Source: Halococcus thailandensis JCM 13552
GTDB lineage: Archaea; Halobacteriota; Halobacteria; Halobacteriales; Halococcaceae
DNA: 39,565 nucleotides
NCBI RefSeq assembly: GCF_000336715.1
Contig: NZ_AOMF01000157.1
Location: 1-39,565, forward strand
Direction of reading: 5' to 3'
This document shows positions 24,320 through 32,867 of this stretch, in pieces. The position numbers were made by a program, and so were the translations under genes. Position 1 is the stretch's first letter. Every line of letters starts with the position of its first letter. The notes below the pieces were generated by a model that was given only the letters and a program-made list of their open reading frames with translations, was not told the DNA's origin and did no database searches.

Positions 24320-24991
24320 ATGGCCGATTCACACGACGCGGACGGTTCTGACGGGCACGATCACCACGACCACCACGAGGACGAGGCGATCCACGCCCAC
24401 GAGCACGACTTCGGGCCGGTCGGGATCGCCGTCGTCACGGTCTCGACCTCCCGGACGCTCGACGACGATCCGGCCGGCGATGCCATCGCCGCGGCCGTCG
24501 AGGAGGACGACAAGCTGCCGACGCGCGAGCTCGTCCCCGACGAGTACGACACGGTCCAGGGGACGGTCGACGCGCTCGCGGGTCGCGATGACGTCGACTG
24601 CATCGTCACCACCGGCGGCACGGGCGTGACACCGGACGACGTGACGATCGAGGCGATCCGGCCGCTGTTCGGGAAGGAGCTGCCGGGCTTCGGCGAACTG
24701 TTCCGTGCGCGCTCGCGCGACGAGATCGGGACGCGCGTCGTCGCCACTCGTGCCACCGGCGGGATCGTCGACGGCGTCCCCGTGTTCTGCCTCCCCGGCA
24801 GCGAGGACGCCGCCCGCCTCGGCGCGGGGATTATCACCGAGGAGGCGGCCCATCTCGCCGGGCTCGCCGGACGGACGACGAACGACGGGGCCGACGGTGC
24901 GGTCGACGAGGAGGACGTGGACGAAGAAGCGGACGCCGACGACGGGAACACGAGCGAGACGAAATCGGACGAAGCTGAGACCGACGAGTAG
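24320..24991 (+). CDS. MoaB/MogA-type molybdenum cofactor protein with His-rich tail
   Basis: I choose ATG 24320, which has a GTTTTGTC box centred 26 nt upstream, and gives 223 residues. After a tail with nine histidines in the first 30 residues, the MoaB/MogA fold starts at GPVGIAVVTVSTSRTL. It holds the phosphate-binding TTGGTGVTPDDVTIEAI and SRDEIGTRVVATRATGGI followed by FCLPGSEDAAR. In the family these enzymes adenylylate molybdopterin before metal insertion. The His-rich tail could bind metal ions, as seen in some metallochaperones. A C-terminal tail of about 45 residues is nearly all Asp, Glu, Gly, Asn. No other moa gene lies in the window. Its stop codon abuts that of the convergent cupin gene. 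Confidence 0.85.
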   Translation: MADSHDADGSDGHDHHDHHEDEAIHAHEHDFGPVGIAVVTVSTSRTLDDDPAGDAIAAAVEEDDKLPTRELVPDEYDTVQGTVDALAGRDDVDCIVTTGGTGVTPDDVTIEAIRPLFGKELPGFGELFRARSRDEIGTRVVATRATGGIVDGVPVFCLPGSEDAARLGAGIITEEAAHLAGLAGRTTNDGADGAVDEEDVDEEADADDGNTSETKSDEAETDE

Positions 24992-25306
24992 CTACGACGG
25001 TAGCGGACAGAGGCTGGCGGTGAGCACCGCCCGCTCCTCGCCCTCGTTGCGCGCGCCGTGGACCGCGCCGCGCTCGTTCGCGACGATTCCCGGCGCTGAG
25101 ACGGATTCTTCCTCGTCGTCGCGAGTCACGACGACGCTGCCCTCCAGAACGTGGAAGACGTTGGTCGCGCCCTCGTGTTCGTGCGGTTCGATCTCCGCGT
25201 CGGGACCGAGCGCGAACGCCTTCACGAGCACGTCGTCGTTCACGTGGAGCTCTTCGGTCAGCACCTCGCCCGCGTTGGGGTCGAGATCGGGATAGCTGTC
25301 GAGCAC
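24992..25306 (-). CDS. Single-domain cupin protein
   Basis: The 104-residue protein starts at GTG 25306 (MLDSYPDLDPNAGEVLTEE). The cupin motifs are present: PHEHEGATNVFHVLEG for motif 1, with two histidines, a glutamine/glutamate and glycine, then HGARNEGEE near the end for motif 2. The metal ligands are therefore kept. Single cupins may be dioxygenases, isomerases or binding proteins; nothing here picks one. It is convergent with moaB, sharing back-to-back stop codons, and lies divergent from the aldo/keto reductase gene with 85 nt between starts. Confidence 0.8.
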   Translation of the reverse strand: MLDSYPDLDPNAGEVLTEELHVNDDVLVKAFALGPDAEIEPHEHEGATNVFHVLEGSVVVTRDDEEESVSAPGIVANERGAVHGARNEGEERAVLTASLCPLPS

Positions 25307-25391
25307 GGTCGTTCGGCGGGCGCGAGCGCCCTATCCCTTTCGGCGCTGCCGGAGGCCGGGAGGTTAACCGCCTGCCGATGCACTGCTCCAC

Positions 25392-26210
25392 ATGGAGTAC
25401 GTTACCGTTCAGGACACGGAGATCCCGGCGCTCGGGATCGGCACGTGGCGGATGGAGGGGCCGACCTGCCGGCGTGCCGTGGCGACGGCACTCGAACTGG
25501 GCTATCGCCACGTCGACACCGCCCAGGCCTACGGCAACGAGCGCCAGGTCGGCGCGGCCATCGCCGAATCGGACGTCGCTCGCGACGAACTGTTCCTGAC
25601 GACGAAGCTCGGCTCGTCGAACCGCGATCACGACTCCGTGCTGGCGTCGACCCGTGCGAGCCTCCGGAAGCTCGAAACCGACTACGTGGATCTACTGTTG
25701 ATCCACCAGCCGAACACTGGTACACCGCTCGAAGAGACGATCGGCGCGATGGACGACCTCGTCGACGACGGGCTCGTCGAGCACATCGGTGTCTCGAACT
25801 TCGGCCTCTCGCGTCTCCACGCCGCCCGCGAGCACGCTGACGCGCCGATCCTCACCGACCAGGTACAGTATCATCCCTTCTGGGATCAGTCGACGCTGCT
25901 CGATTACTGCCAGATCAACGACCTCATGCTGACGGCCTACAGCCCGCTGGCCCACGGCGGCGCGGTGAACGACGACCTCCTTGCCGAGATCGGCGAGCGC
26001 TACGACAAGACGCCTGCACAGGTCGCGCTCCGCTGGCTGGTCCAACAGGACAACGTCTCGACGATCCCGAAATCGACGAGCCCCGCGCATCTCGAAGCCA
26101 ACCTCCAGGTGTTCGACTTCGAACTCACCGACGAGGAGTTGCGCGCCATCCGGCGACCATCGCTCTCGCGCACCGCGTCGAGTTTCCTCCGGGCACGACT
26201 GCCGTTCTGA
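25392..26210 (+). CDS. Aldo/keto reductase
   Basis: This 272-residue (alpha/beta)8 NADPH-dependent oxidoreductase has all four catalytic residues: D42 and Y47 in HVDTAQAYGNE, K72 in TTKLGSS and H105 in LLIHQPN. The C-terminal cofactor site reads STIPKSTSPAHLEAN. It resembles the 2,5-diketo-D-gluconate reductase/YvgN type. The natural substrate is not predictable. A TATA-like AGGTTAACC is centred about 27 nt upstream of the ATG, so the mRNA is leaderless. The stop is followed by a pyrimidine-rich run (T5 at 26230-26234), then the right end of the second insertion element at 26251. Confidence 0.9.
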   Translation: MEYVTVQDTEIPALGIGTWRMEGPTCRRAVATALELGYRHVDTAQAYGNERQVGAAIAESDVARDELFLTTKLGSSNRDHDSVLASTRASLRKLETDYVDLLLIHQPNTGTPLEETIGAMDDLVDDGLVEHIGVSNFGLSRLHAAREHADAPILTDQVQYHPFWDQSTLLDYCQINDLMLTAYSPLAHGGAVNDDLLAEIGERYDKTPAQVALRWLVQQDNVSTIPKSTSPAHLEANLQVFDFELTDEELRAIRRPSLSRTASSFLRARLPF

Positions 26211-26225
26211 GTCTCATTCTCCTCC

Positions 26226-26236
26226 CGTCTTTTTCC
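26226..26236 (+). terminator. Pyrimidine-rich terminator after the aldo/keto reductase
   Basis: CGTCTTTTTCC at 26226-26236 includes five T (26230-26234) 16-20 nt after the stop; a pyrimidine tract follows. No stem precedes it, as is usual for archaeal U-tract termination. Confidence 0.45.
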
Positions 26237-26258
26237 CTCTCCCTCTCTGTTGACCTCC

Positions 26259-26318
26259 TCCACGCCGTAAACGACGTGGAATCCGACCATCGGATTTCAG
26301 TAGCCGTCGCGGCTACTG
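26259..26318 (-). repeat. Right-end hairpins of the second IS, probable omega-RNA scaffold
   Basis: Three tandem hairpins directly follow the tnpB 3' end on the minus strand: 26298-26318 (9-bp perfect stem, arms CAGTAGCCG and CGGCTACTG, TCG loop), 26280-26296 (7 bp, AATCCGA and TCGGATT) and 26259-26280 (9-bp stem TCCACGCCG/CGACGTGGA with one wobble, TAAA loop). The last abuts the TTGAC element end. This is where the guide RNA of TnpB elements is made. Confidence 0.65.
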
Positions 26319-26324
26319 TCGGTT

Positions 26325-27566
26325 TCAAGACGCATACGTTCCAAGCGTCTGCTGGTGGGCTTCACCATCGGCTTGGCTGTCTTGTGGCGCGGTCAAACGC
26401 GCCCCATCTCCAGCCGAGTCATTGCCGTCCGTGTGTTCTCTTGAACGGCTCTCTCCGCTGGAGTAGCGGTCTGCGATGTTTAGCGCGGCGTTCACGTCCG
26501 CTTGGTAGGACGTGACCCAACACTCCTCGTTCGTACAGCGGAACTCCGCCTGTTCGGGGCGGTATCCCGCCTCGCCACAGACGTGGCACGTTTTGGACGT
26601 GTGCGCGGGGTTCACCGTCTCAACGGGGATACCGCGTTCGGCGGCCTTGTAGCACAGTTGGGCGTGCATCTTGGCGAAGCCCCACCCGTGAAGGCGACGG
26701 TTCATGTACGAACCGTAGTCCATGCTCTCACGGATGTACGTGAGGTTTTCGAGCATGAGGACAGGATTCTCGACCGACGCGGCGTGCTCGACCACAGCAT
26801 CCGTTACGGCGTGGAGGATGTGATCTATTTGCCGCCAAAGTTGGTCGCCGAACGACTCGGTGATACAGTTGCTCCCGCGTTCCTGAAGCCGCCGCGTGGC
26901 GGTGAAATACGTCTTCCGAAGGCGTCGAACGTCTTTGCCTTCGTCGTTCCAGAGTGTTGGTGCAGTCGGGGCGCCGCGCTCGTCACGGTGACACACCGTG
27001 AGCAATGCAGAGTCCCCGATGTCCACACCAATCGGCGTCTTGTCGGACACCGAATCGGGTGATCGTTGTTCGACCTCCCGTGTAGCCACCATATGCAGAT
27101 ACCACTCGCCGTTGCGGTCGAACAGCCGACACTCGCCCATGTCGGCGTCTTCCGCGAAGACGGCTTCAACCCACGGACGCTGTTCGGGGTTCGGTTGCGT
27201 GGGAACCCAGAGATGGTAGTCGTCGTGGTGCGGGACTTTCACGTACCACTCGACGGCGTTCTGTGGCTTGTGGTCGAGTTGAACACCCTCGTTCGTGAAC
27301 CGAACCGGGTGCTCGTCGTGAAGCTCGTCGGCGTCGTAGCTTCCACCGCACAGTTGTGGGACGTACTGCTTGAGCGCGTTCTTCGCGTAGCCAGACAAGT
27401 CGTACTCGACTACCACGTCGTTCGCCGCCGACTGTGTGGAACAGCCAGCGTCGAACGCGGCGTGGAGCGCCGCACGGTAGGCGTCGGTCGTCTCGCGGAG
27501 TTTTCGCCGCTTGTGGGCGTTCGGTGAGACGAGTTTCAGCTCCAGCGTTTTCGTGACCTCGTTCAT
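26325..27566 (-). CDS. tnpB: TnpB RNA-guided endonuclease, intact
   Basis: The start at ATG 27566 overlaps the tnpA stop (ATGA) and gives a 413-residue protein (MNEVTKTLELKLVSPNAHKR). All catalytic elements are present: RuvC-I aspartate in PIGVDIGDSALL, RuvC-II glutamate in PVLMLENLTYIRES, a zinc ribbon CHVCG then CTNEEC, and RuvC-III aspartate in QADVNAALNIA. HTSKTC precedes the ribbon where other TnpB proteins have TSQ. It should guide cleavage with an RNA from its 3' end and right end. It differs from the TnpB at 1116 in spacing and motif context, which marks separate subfamilies. Confidence 0.93.
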   Translation of the reverse strand: MNEVTKTLELKLVSPNAHKRRKLRETTDAYRAALHAAFDAGCSTQSAANDVVVEYDLSGYAKNALKQYVPQLCGGSYDADELHDEHPVRFTNEGVQLDHKPQNAVEWYVKVPHHDDYHLWVPTQPNPEQRPWVEAVFAEDADMGECRLFDRNGEWYLHMVATREVEQRSPDSVSDKTPIGVDIGDSALLTVCHRDERGAPTAPTLWNDEGKDVRRLRKTYFTATRRLQERGSNCITESFGDQLWRQIDHILHAVTDAVVEHAASVENPVLMLENLTYIRESMDYGSYMNRRLHGWGFAKMHAQLCYKAAERGIPVETVNPAHTSKTCHVCGEAGYRPEQAEFRCTNEECWVTSYQADVNAALNIADRYSSGESRSREHTDGNDSAGDGARLTAPQDSQADGEAHQQTLGTYAS

Positions 27567-27949
27567 GCTTCGGCCTCTTGGCGCTGGATATAGTCTTGAA
27601 CTGTCTCGCTGGAGACCTTGCCTGCCGTACCCGCGTAGTACCCGCGCGCCCACTTGATTTTCTGCTCATCGGAACTCGCGTAGCGGTGGTTGTACTTCCG
27701 CGACGAGATTCCTTTGAACCAGTTGGCGAGCAACGAGGGTGCGTGCTTCGGTGGGCTACTCACGAATAGGTGAACGTGGTCGGGCTGAACGGTGAGGTCG
27801 ATAATCTCCAAGCCCTTGTCATCTGCTATCTCGTGGATGATGTCTTCGACGTGGCGCGCGACGGTCCCCGTCAGTACCGAACGACGGTACTTCGGCAACC
27901 ACACTATGTGATAGTTGAGGTTGTAAGTCGCGTGCCGTGTGGTCTTCAT
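27563..27949 (-). CDS. tnpA: IS200/IS605 TnpA Y1 transposase, intact
   Basis: From ATG 27949 (MKTTRHATYNLNYHIVWLPK) the 128-residue protein holds the HUH motif in VQPDHVHLFVS and the nucleophile tyrosine in VSSETVQDYIQRQ, with all in one frame. It cuts and joins single-stranded DNA at element ends. ATG 27949 is preferred to the longer frame from 27976 because the family starts with this KTTRH...NYHIVW segment. It overlaps tnpB by ATGA and would be coupled to it. It might also mobilise the frameshifted element at 485-2430 in trans, though their end hairpins differ, so this is speculative. Confidence 0.93.
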   Translation of the reverse strand: MKTTRHATYNLNYHIVWLPKYRRSVLTGTVARHVEDIIHEIADDKGLEIIDLTVQPDHVHLFVSSPPKHAPSLLANWFKGISSRKYNHRYASSDEQKIKWARGYYAGTAGKVSSETVQDYIQRQEAEA

Positions 27950-28104
27950 CCGTATGCACACTATACACCCGAACACTACTAAGCGTTATGGTAGGAAACC
28001 CAGTTCACCGATACGCCGACGAAAAGCGGTTGCACAGACACAGAAACGGCCTACCGCTCAACCCCCGCCTAATGGTTCCGACCGACCCTCTGGGAAGGCC
28101 GAAG

Positions 28105-28195
28105 GGAATTAAATTCCGGTGCGGGAGGCGAGTCATTTTGACTCGCCGACCAAGACCCGGAAGCCCCGCGTCACCCGACGCGGGGTACTTCACAG
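28105..28195 (+). repeat. Solo right-end/omega-RNA-like hairpin cluster
   Basis: Three perfect hairpins in a row: 28105-28117 (GGAATT/AATTCC), 28127-28147 (9-bp, arms GGCGAGTCA and TGACTCGCC, loop TTT) and 28164-28185 (9-bp, arms CCCCGCGTC and GACGCGGGG, loop ACCC). The last is preceded by CCGGAAG and followed by GTACTTCAC, the layout of the right end at 2397-2430 (GGAAG, hairpin, TTCAC). No plus-strand tnpB is upstream. It may be a relic right end with an orphan guide RNA, or the left end of the neighbouring element. Within the 312-nt gap 27950-28261, this is the only structure other than promoters. Confidence 0.55.
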
Positions 28196-28261
28196 GCGGA
28201 GGTATGCGCTAACAATTTCTATCACCCCGATGCTTTCCCTTGTCGCGCTCCTCGTCCCCAC

Positions 28262-28930
28262 ATGGCAACCGAGCTCGCCGAGGGCATCCACTGGTTCGAA
28301 CTGACCGGCGTGAACGCCTATCTCGTCGAGGATGACGTACTCACGCTCGTCGATGCCGGCACGCCGTTCGACGCGCATGCTATCGAAACTGGCATCCAGG
28401 ACGCCGGCCACACCGTGGGGGATATCGAGCGCGTGCTGCTCACCCACTACGATTTCGACCACGTCGGCGCACTCGCCCGTCTTTCGGATCTCGATGCGAC
28501 GATCCGTGTCGGCGCGGCCGACGCCGCCGTGCTCACTGGCGAGCGAAAACCGCCCTGGAACAACCACAAGGGGCTGCTCCAGCGCGTCTCGGGACCGTTC
28601 GTTCGCATGCTGGACTGCCCGATCGAACCGATCGCCGACGGCGAGCAGGTCGGCTCGTTCACGGCCTACCACACGCCGGGACACACGCCCGGTCACACCT
28701 CGTTCGTGAACGAGGAGCGCTCGGCGGGCTTTCTCGGCGATCTCGTCTTCGAGGACCGCGGTGCGCTCACCGCCTCGCCGTGGCTCGTGAGCTACGACAC
28801 CGCGACCGTCGAGCGGAGCGTGCGGTCGCTCGCCGAGCGCGCACCGTCGTTCGACGCCCTCGGCATGGGCCACGGCGTGCCCTTCTGCCGAGGTGGCGAC
28901 GAGCGACTCGCCGAGCTCGCCGCTAACTGA
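28262..28930 (+). CDS. MBL-fold metallo-hydrolase
   Basis: The 222-residue metallo-beta-lactamase-fold protein has the active-site loop THYDFDHVG (H62, D64, D66, H67). The canonical second histidine is replaced by aspartate, a variant also common in this superfamily. Other ligand regions are HTPGHTPGHTSF and GDLVFEDRGAL, and the last histidine in MGHGVPF. It is likely a hydrolase of lactones, thioesters or glutathione-type compounds, but the family is too broad for a substrate. It begins LAEGIHWFELTGVNAYLVED. A GCTTTCC box near 28235 gives leaderless spacing. It lies just past the second insertion element. Confidence 0.87.
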   Translation: MATELAEGIHWFELTGVNAYLVEDDVLTLVDAGTPFDAHAIETGIQDAGHTVGDIERVLLTHYDFDHVGALARLSDLDATIRVGAADAAVLTGERKPPWNNHKGLLQRVSGPFVRMLDCPIEPIADGEQVGSFTAYHTPGHTPGHTSFVNEERSAGFLGDLVFEDRGALTASPWLVSYDTATVERSVRSLAERAPSFDALGMGHGVPFCRGGDERLAELAAN

Positions 28931-28963
28931 GGGATTTTACCGATTCAGGCGCTAATAGGTCGC

Positions 28964-29293
28964 ATGACCAATGGCGACGAACTCCCCAATGGCTGGGAAC
29001 AGCCCGACTCCGACGCACAGGCCGGCCAGTACAACCCACAGCAGCCGATCCGCTACGAGCGCGACGGGATCGAGGTTCACATCCAGCCGGCGACGAACAC
29101 CGCCGACACGGATCAGGACGTCTGGCGGCTCAACGTCGTCGACGCGGACCGCGGGACGACCGAGCCGGTTCGCGAGGGGATCGAGGGTCGCGACGGCGCG
29201 ATCGACGTCGCCCGCGAGTTCATGGAGACCTACAACGAACGCTGTGTCGACGGAAACGAGAGCACCGCGGACGTCATCGCGTCGTTCCAGTAA
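28964..29293 (+). CDS. Haloarchaeal hypothetical protein
   Basis: This 109-residue acidic protein reads GWEQPDSDAQAGQYNPQQPI, then EVHIQPATNTADTDQDVWRL and DGAIDVAREFMETYNER. It has no signal peptide or membrane helix. I do not recognise a function. The TATA-like GATTTTACC centred near 28937 is about 27 nt upstream. Its 3' end overlaps the next, convergent gene by 20 nt (29274-29293), which is unusual for two conserved-looking genes and means at least their ends are constrained together. Confidence 0.6.
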   Translation: MTNGDELPNGWEQPDSDAQAGQYNPQQPIRYERDGIEVHIQPATNTADTDQDVWRLNVVDADRGTTEPVREGIEGRDGAIDVAREFMETYNERCVDGNESTADVIASFQ

Positions 29294-29606
29294 GCTCCTC
29301 GGCGACCGTTTCGGGCTCGAAGAGCGCGGGATCGAGCAGCAGGTCGGCCTGCCCTTTGGCGAACTCCGGCAGTGACTCACGCGCGTAGACCACGACGCGG
29401 AGCTCGCCGGCGCGGTCGACGGCAACCGGGATCGAGGTCGCCTGACCGACGTCGGTGAGCACGTACAGCTCGGCCGCGTCGATGCCGGCGTCTTCGAGCG
29501 CCGCGCCGTCGGCGATACCGTCGATGCGCGTCACGTCGAACCCTTCCGCTTCGAGCGCGTCGCCGAGTCCTTCGGGGTCGGGACCGACGAAAACGGCCGT
29601 GCTCAT
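29274..29606 (-). CDS. Small protein co-encoded with guaA, unknown function
   Basis: The 110-residue protein starts at ATG 29606, which overlaps the guaA stop (ATGA). It reads [20 protein letters not shown], then [20 protein letters not shown] and ends [10 protein letters not shown]. It resembles a short Rossmann-like fold ([11 protein letters not shown]) and I recall similar small haloarchaeal proteins next to the GMP synthase/CTP synthase genes, but I cannot assign a function. Tight coupling suggests a link to nucleotide synthesis. The end overlaps the convergent hypothetical gene by 20 nt. Confidence 0.65.
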   Translation of the reverse strand: MSTAVFVGPDPEGLGDALEAEGFDVTRIDGIADGAALEDAGIDAAELYVLTDVGQATSIPVAVDRAGELRVVVYARESLPEFAKGQADLLLDPALFEPETVAEELTGTTR

Positions 29607-30520
29607 TCGTACTCGATCGTCGCGGGCGGTTTGTGTGTGACGTCGTAGACGACGCGGGAGACGTTCTCCAGAGAGCCGGTGATCCGGCTCTGGAGGCGCT
29701 GGAGCGTCGCCCAGTCGAGTTCCTGGGCGCGGGCGGTCATCCCGTCTCGCGACTCGACCGCCCGGACCGAGACGACCCAGCCGTGGACGCGGTTGTCGCC
29801 CTTCACGCCCGTGGCCTTGCCGATGACCGCGGCGAGCGCCTGCCACGGATCGTACTCCTCCAGCTCCTCCTCGACGATGTGTGTCGCCTCCCGTGCCACG
29901 TGGAGTTTCTCCTCGGTGACTTCGCCGAGCACCCTGACCGCGAGCCCCGGACCGGGGAACGGCATCCGCTCGGCGACCAGCGCGTCGAGATCGAGCGCGC
30001 GGGCGACCTCGCGGACTTCGTCCTTGTAGAGCTCGCGGACGGGCTCGACGATACCCGAGAAATCGACGACCTCGGGCAGTCCGCCGACGTTGTGGTGGGA
30101 TTTGATCCCGCCCTCGCTCTCGATGCGGTCGGGATAGATCGTGCCTTGGACGAGATACTCCGCGTCGGCCTCGCGGGCCTCGCGCTCGAACTCGCGGATG
30201 AACCGCTCGCCGACGATCGCGCGCTTTTCCTCGGGGTCCGTCACCCCCGAGAGCTCGTCGAGAAACCGCTCGTGGGCGTCGATGATTTTGAGCCCCTCCA
30301 TGTACGAGAAGGTCTCCTCGACCTGTTCGGTCTCGCCCTTGCGCATCAGTCCGGTGTCGACGTAGACCGGGATCAGCTGATCGCCGAGTGCCTCGTAGGC
30401 GAGCGCGGCCGCTACCGAGGAGTCGACGCCGCCCGAGAGGGCGATGACGGCGTCCGCGTCGCCGACCTGTTCGTCGATCTCGTTGACGGCGTCGTCGATG
30501 AACTGCTCTACTTCGACCAT
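29603..30520 (-). CDS. guaA: GMP synthase, ATP-pyrophosphatase subunit
   Basis: From ATG 30520 ([18 protein letters not shown]) the protein has 305 residues, typical for the archaeal two-subunit enzyme in which the glutaminase is separate. The PP-loop ALSGGVDSS (residues 28-35) binds ATP, and the C-terminal GMP synthase dimerisation domain with [20 protein letters not shown] is complete. It converts XMP to GMP with ammonia delivered by the other subunit, which is not in the window. The start overlaps the pyrG stop by ATGA, so translation of pyrG, guaA and the small gene is probably coupled. Confidence 0.94.
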   Translation of the reverse strand: MVEVEQFIDDAVNEIDEQVGDADAVIALSGGVDSSVAAALAYEALGDQLIPVYVDTGLMRKGETEQVEETFSYMEGLKIIDAHERFLDELSGVTDPEEKRAIVGERFIREFEREAREADAEYLVQGTIYPDRIESEGGIKSHHNVGGLPEVVDFSGIVEPVRELYKDEVREVARALDLDALVAERMPFPGPGLAVRVLGEVTEEKLHVAREATHIVEEELEEYDPWQALAAVIGKATGVKGDNRVHGWVVSVRAVESRDGMTARAQELDWATLQRLQSRITGSLENVSRVVYDVTHKPPATIEYE

Positions 30521-32154
30521 CAGGCTTCCACCTCGCTGACTGGCCGCTCGCGTTCGTCGATCGCGGCGTCGAGAAAGCCCACGAAGGGTGGGCTCGCTCG
30601 CTGGGGTCGCGAGCGGAACTCGGGATGGAACTGCGTGCCGAAGAAGAACGGATGGTCCGGCAGTTCGAGGATCTCCATCCGGTTGTTCGCCCGGCCCGAA
30701 AACCGGAGGCCGGCGGATTCTAACTCCTCGATGTATTCGGGGTTGACCTCGTAGCGGTGGCGATGGCGTTCGGTACAGTGCTCGCCGTAGAGCTCCGCCG
30801 CGAGCGTCCCGCTCTCGATGTCGGTCTCGTGGGCACCGAGGCGCATCGTCCCGCCGAGATCCTCGACGTCGTACTGTTCGGGTAATAGGCCGATAACCGG
30901 GTGGGGCGTCTCGGTTTCCATCTCGGTCGAGTGTGCGTCGTCGAGCCCGCAGACGTTTCTGGCGTACTCGATGACGGCCATCTGGAAGCCGAGACAGAGC
31001 CCGAGGAAGGGGACGTCGTTCTCGCGGGCGTAGCGTGCGGCGGCGATCTTCTCGGTCGTGCCGCGCGTGCCGAACCCGCCCGGCACGACGATGCCGTCGG
31101 CCTCGCGGAGGCGCTGTTCGTGGGTGTTCGCCATCTCCTCGGCGTCGACCCAGAGCACCTCGACGTCGGTACTGTGTTCGAGCCCTGCATGTTTGAGCGC
31201 CTCGTGGATCGAGAGGTAGGCGTCTTCGAGCGCGTATTTGCCGACGAGTGCGACGGTGACGGTCCCGGACTGCTCGCGGGTCACGATGTCGCGCCACTGG
31301 CTCGCGCGCTCGGCTTTCGGCCGGGCGTCGTCGGCGAGTTCTAACTCTTCCATCACGTATTCGTCGAGCCCCTCCTCCTCGACCACCAGCGGCACGTGGT
31401 AGATGTCCTCGACGTCGGGGTTCGAGAAGACCGCGTCGGTGGGCACGTCGCAGAACAGCGCGATCTTCTCCTTCGTGTCGGCGTCGAGTTCGTCCTCACA
31501 GCGCCCGACCAGGACGTCCGGCTGGAGTCCGATCGAGCGGAGCTCCTTCACGCTGTGCTGGGTCGGTTTGGTCTTCTGTTCGCCGTTTTTCGAGTACGGG
31601 ACGAGGGTGACGTGGGTGAGCAGGACGTCCTCCTCGCGCTCCTCGTGGGCGAACTGCCGGATGGCCTCGTAGTACGGGCCGCCCTCGATGTCGCCGACCG
31701 TGCCGCCGACCTCGATGAGACAGACGTCGTGGCCCGCCGCGGCGTCCCGGATCCGGCGCTTGATGTCGTCGGTGATGTGGGGGATGATCTGGACCGTCTT
31801 CCCCAGATAGTCGCCGGCGCGCTCCTTCTCGATGACGTTCTTGTAGAGCTTGCCGGTGGTTATGTTCTGATCGAACGTCATGTCGGCGTCGAGGAACCGC
31901 TCGTAGTTGCCGAGATCGAGGTCGACCTCGCCGCCGTCCTTGAGCACGTAGACCTCGCCGTGCTGGTAGGGGTTCATCGTCCCGGCATCGACGTTGAGAT
32001 AGGGATCGATCTTGACCGCCGTCACGTCGAACCCGGCGTTTTCGAGCAATCGACCCGTACTCGCTGCCGTGATCCCCTTTCCGAGGCCGCTCATTACACC
32101 ACCTGTGACGAAAACGAACTTCGGTCCCGAGGCGGGACCCGAATCGGTCGGCAT
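30520..32154 (-). CDS. pyrG: CTP synthase
   Basis: The 544-residue enzyme makes CTP from UTP, ATP and glutamine. I use ATG 32154 ([19 protein letters not shown]). The N-terminal amidoligase domain contains [15 protein letters not shown] and [20 protein letters not shown]; the C-terminal glutaminase domain has the nucleophile C387 in FLGLCLGFQ, and the closing [17 protein letters not shown] with the histidine and glutamate of the triad. The length is standard. It is the first gene of the pyrG-guaA-small gene run, and the alpha/beta hydrolase gene upstream on the same strand is 59 nt away. Confidence 0.95.
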   Translation of the reverse strand: MPTDSGPASGPKFVFVTGGVMSGLGKGITAASTGRLLENAGFDVTAVKIDPYLNVDAGTMNPYQHGEVYVLKDGGEVDLDLGNYERFLDADMTFDQNITTGKLYKNVIEKERAGDYLGKTVQIIPHITDDIKRRIRDAAAGHDVCLIEVGGTVGDIEGGPYYEAIRQFAHEEREEDVLLTHVTLVPYSKNGEQKTKPTQHSVKELRSIGLQPDVLVGRCEDELDADTKEKIALFCDVPTDAVFSNPDVEDIYHVPLVVEEEGLDEYVMEELELADDARPKAERASQWRDIVTREQSGTVTVALVGKYALEDAYLSIHEALKHAGLEHSTDVEVLWVDAEEMANTHEQRLREADGIVVPGGFGTRGTTEKIAAARYARENDVPFLGLCLGFQMAVIEYARNVCGLDDAHSTEMETETPHPVIGLLPEQYDVEDLGGTMRLGAHETDIESGTLAAELYGEHCTERHRHRYEVNPEYIEELESAGLRFSGRANNRMEILELPDHPFFFGTQFHPEFRSRPQRASPPFVGFLDAAIDERERPVSEVEA

Positions 32155-32213
32155 AGCAACGGTGAGCAACCGGTAGGGAAAGACGTTTCGGAGCGCCCGA
32201 TGGCCACCGTCCA

Positions 32214-32813
32214 CTACCGGGATTCATCGAAGAACGTCGCGACCCGCTCGGCCACTTTTCTCGATTGGCCGACGAAGAAGTGATCGGCCGCCAGTTCGTC
32301 CACCTCGATTCCACATCCTCGGGCCCGCTCGACGACCGGTTCCCAGTCGGCGGTCGAATCGCGCTCGGCGGCGAGGATCCTCACAGGATTTCCGATCTCG
32401 TCGAGCGCGGCCACCGCGTCTGCATCCGCGGCCATCGCCTCGCCGCTGTCGGGTGCGAGCGCACACACCGCCCACAGCTCGCTGTCGGCGGCCGCACACA
32501 GCGCCATCGTCGCGCCGAAACTGAAGCCGAACAGCCCCACCCGGGCGAACCGCTCGCGCGCCCAGCGGATGGCGTTTCTCACGTCGTCCTGTTCGGCCCG
32601 GCCTTCGTCCCACGCCCCGTAGTCGAAGCGAAGGCAGGCGATTCCCCTTTCGCCAAGTGCGTCGCTCACGGCCGTGAGTCGCTGGTCCGAGCGCGTCCCA
32701 CCCTGCTGGGGATGTGGCGGGCAGGCGACGATGACTGTTCCGGGGTTGCGTGACTCGTCCGGCTCGTCGAGCGTGCCACGGACGTCCCGTCCGCCGGGGA
32801 GTACGACGTCCAT
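32214..32813 (-). CDS. Alpha/beta hydrolase
   Basis: The 199-residue protein is a compact alpha/beta hydrolase of the dienelactone-hydrolase/YcjY-like type. Landmarks are [20 protein letters not shown], the oxyanion region, [16 protein letters not shown], and the nucleophile elbow GFSFGA (S98). The final histidine may be that in [11 protein letters not shown]. It is probably a carboxylesterase or a small-molecule hydrolase; the true substrate is unknown. The TATA block at 32838-32845 is about 28 nt from this start and also about 27 nt from the divergent pspA-like start. Confidence 0.82.
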   Translation of the reverse strand: MDVVLPGGRDVRGTLDEPDESRNPGTVIVACPPHPQQGGTRSDQRLTAVSDALGERGIACLRFDYGAWDEGRAEQDDVRNAIRWARERFARVGLFGFSFGATMALCAAADSELWAVCALAPDSGEAMAADADAVAALDEIGNPVRILAAERDSTADWEPVVERARGCGIEVDELAADHFFVGQSRKVAERVATFFDESR

Positions 32814-32837
32814 CGCCCGTCGTTTGTGTGGTAGGTG

Positions 32838-32845
32838 TTTTAAGA
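32838..32845. promoter_or_regulatory. Bidirectional TATA block between hydrolase and pspA-like gene
   Basis: TTTTAAGA is centred about 28 nt from the minus-strand start (32813) and 27 nt from the plus-strand start (32868). It is the only AT-rich block in the 54-nt gap, so one box may serve two leaderless, mutually exclusive transcripts. Confidence 0.5.
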
Positions 32846-32867
32846 TAGCGGCCCACTAGGGCTCGAC

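Larger units (their letters stand above)
26251..28000 (-). mobile_element. Second IS200/IS605-family element (tnpA-tnpB, same strand)
   Basis: The unit is transcribed on the minus strand as tnpA (27563-27949) then tnpB (26325-27566), which overlap by ATGA. The right end is at 26251-26280 and the left end, upstream of tnpA, is near 28000 but not fixed. The right-end hairpin shares the TTGAC-TCCTCCAC block with the third element's right end at 38391. Both proteins look intact, so this element may be mobile. The coordinates of both ends are estimates. Confidence 0.8.

Noticed and set aside
27566-27653. Longer start for the second tnpB
   Set aside because: The extra codons lie over the tnpA 3' end and are Arg-rich; the ATGA overlap marks the start.
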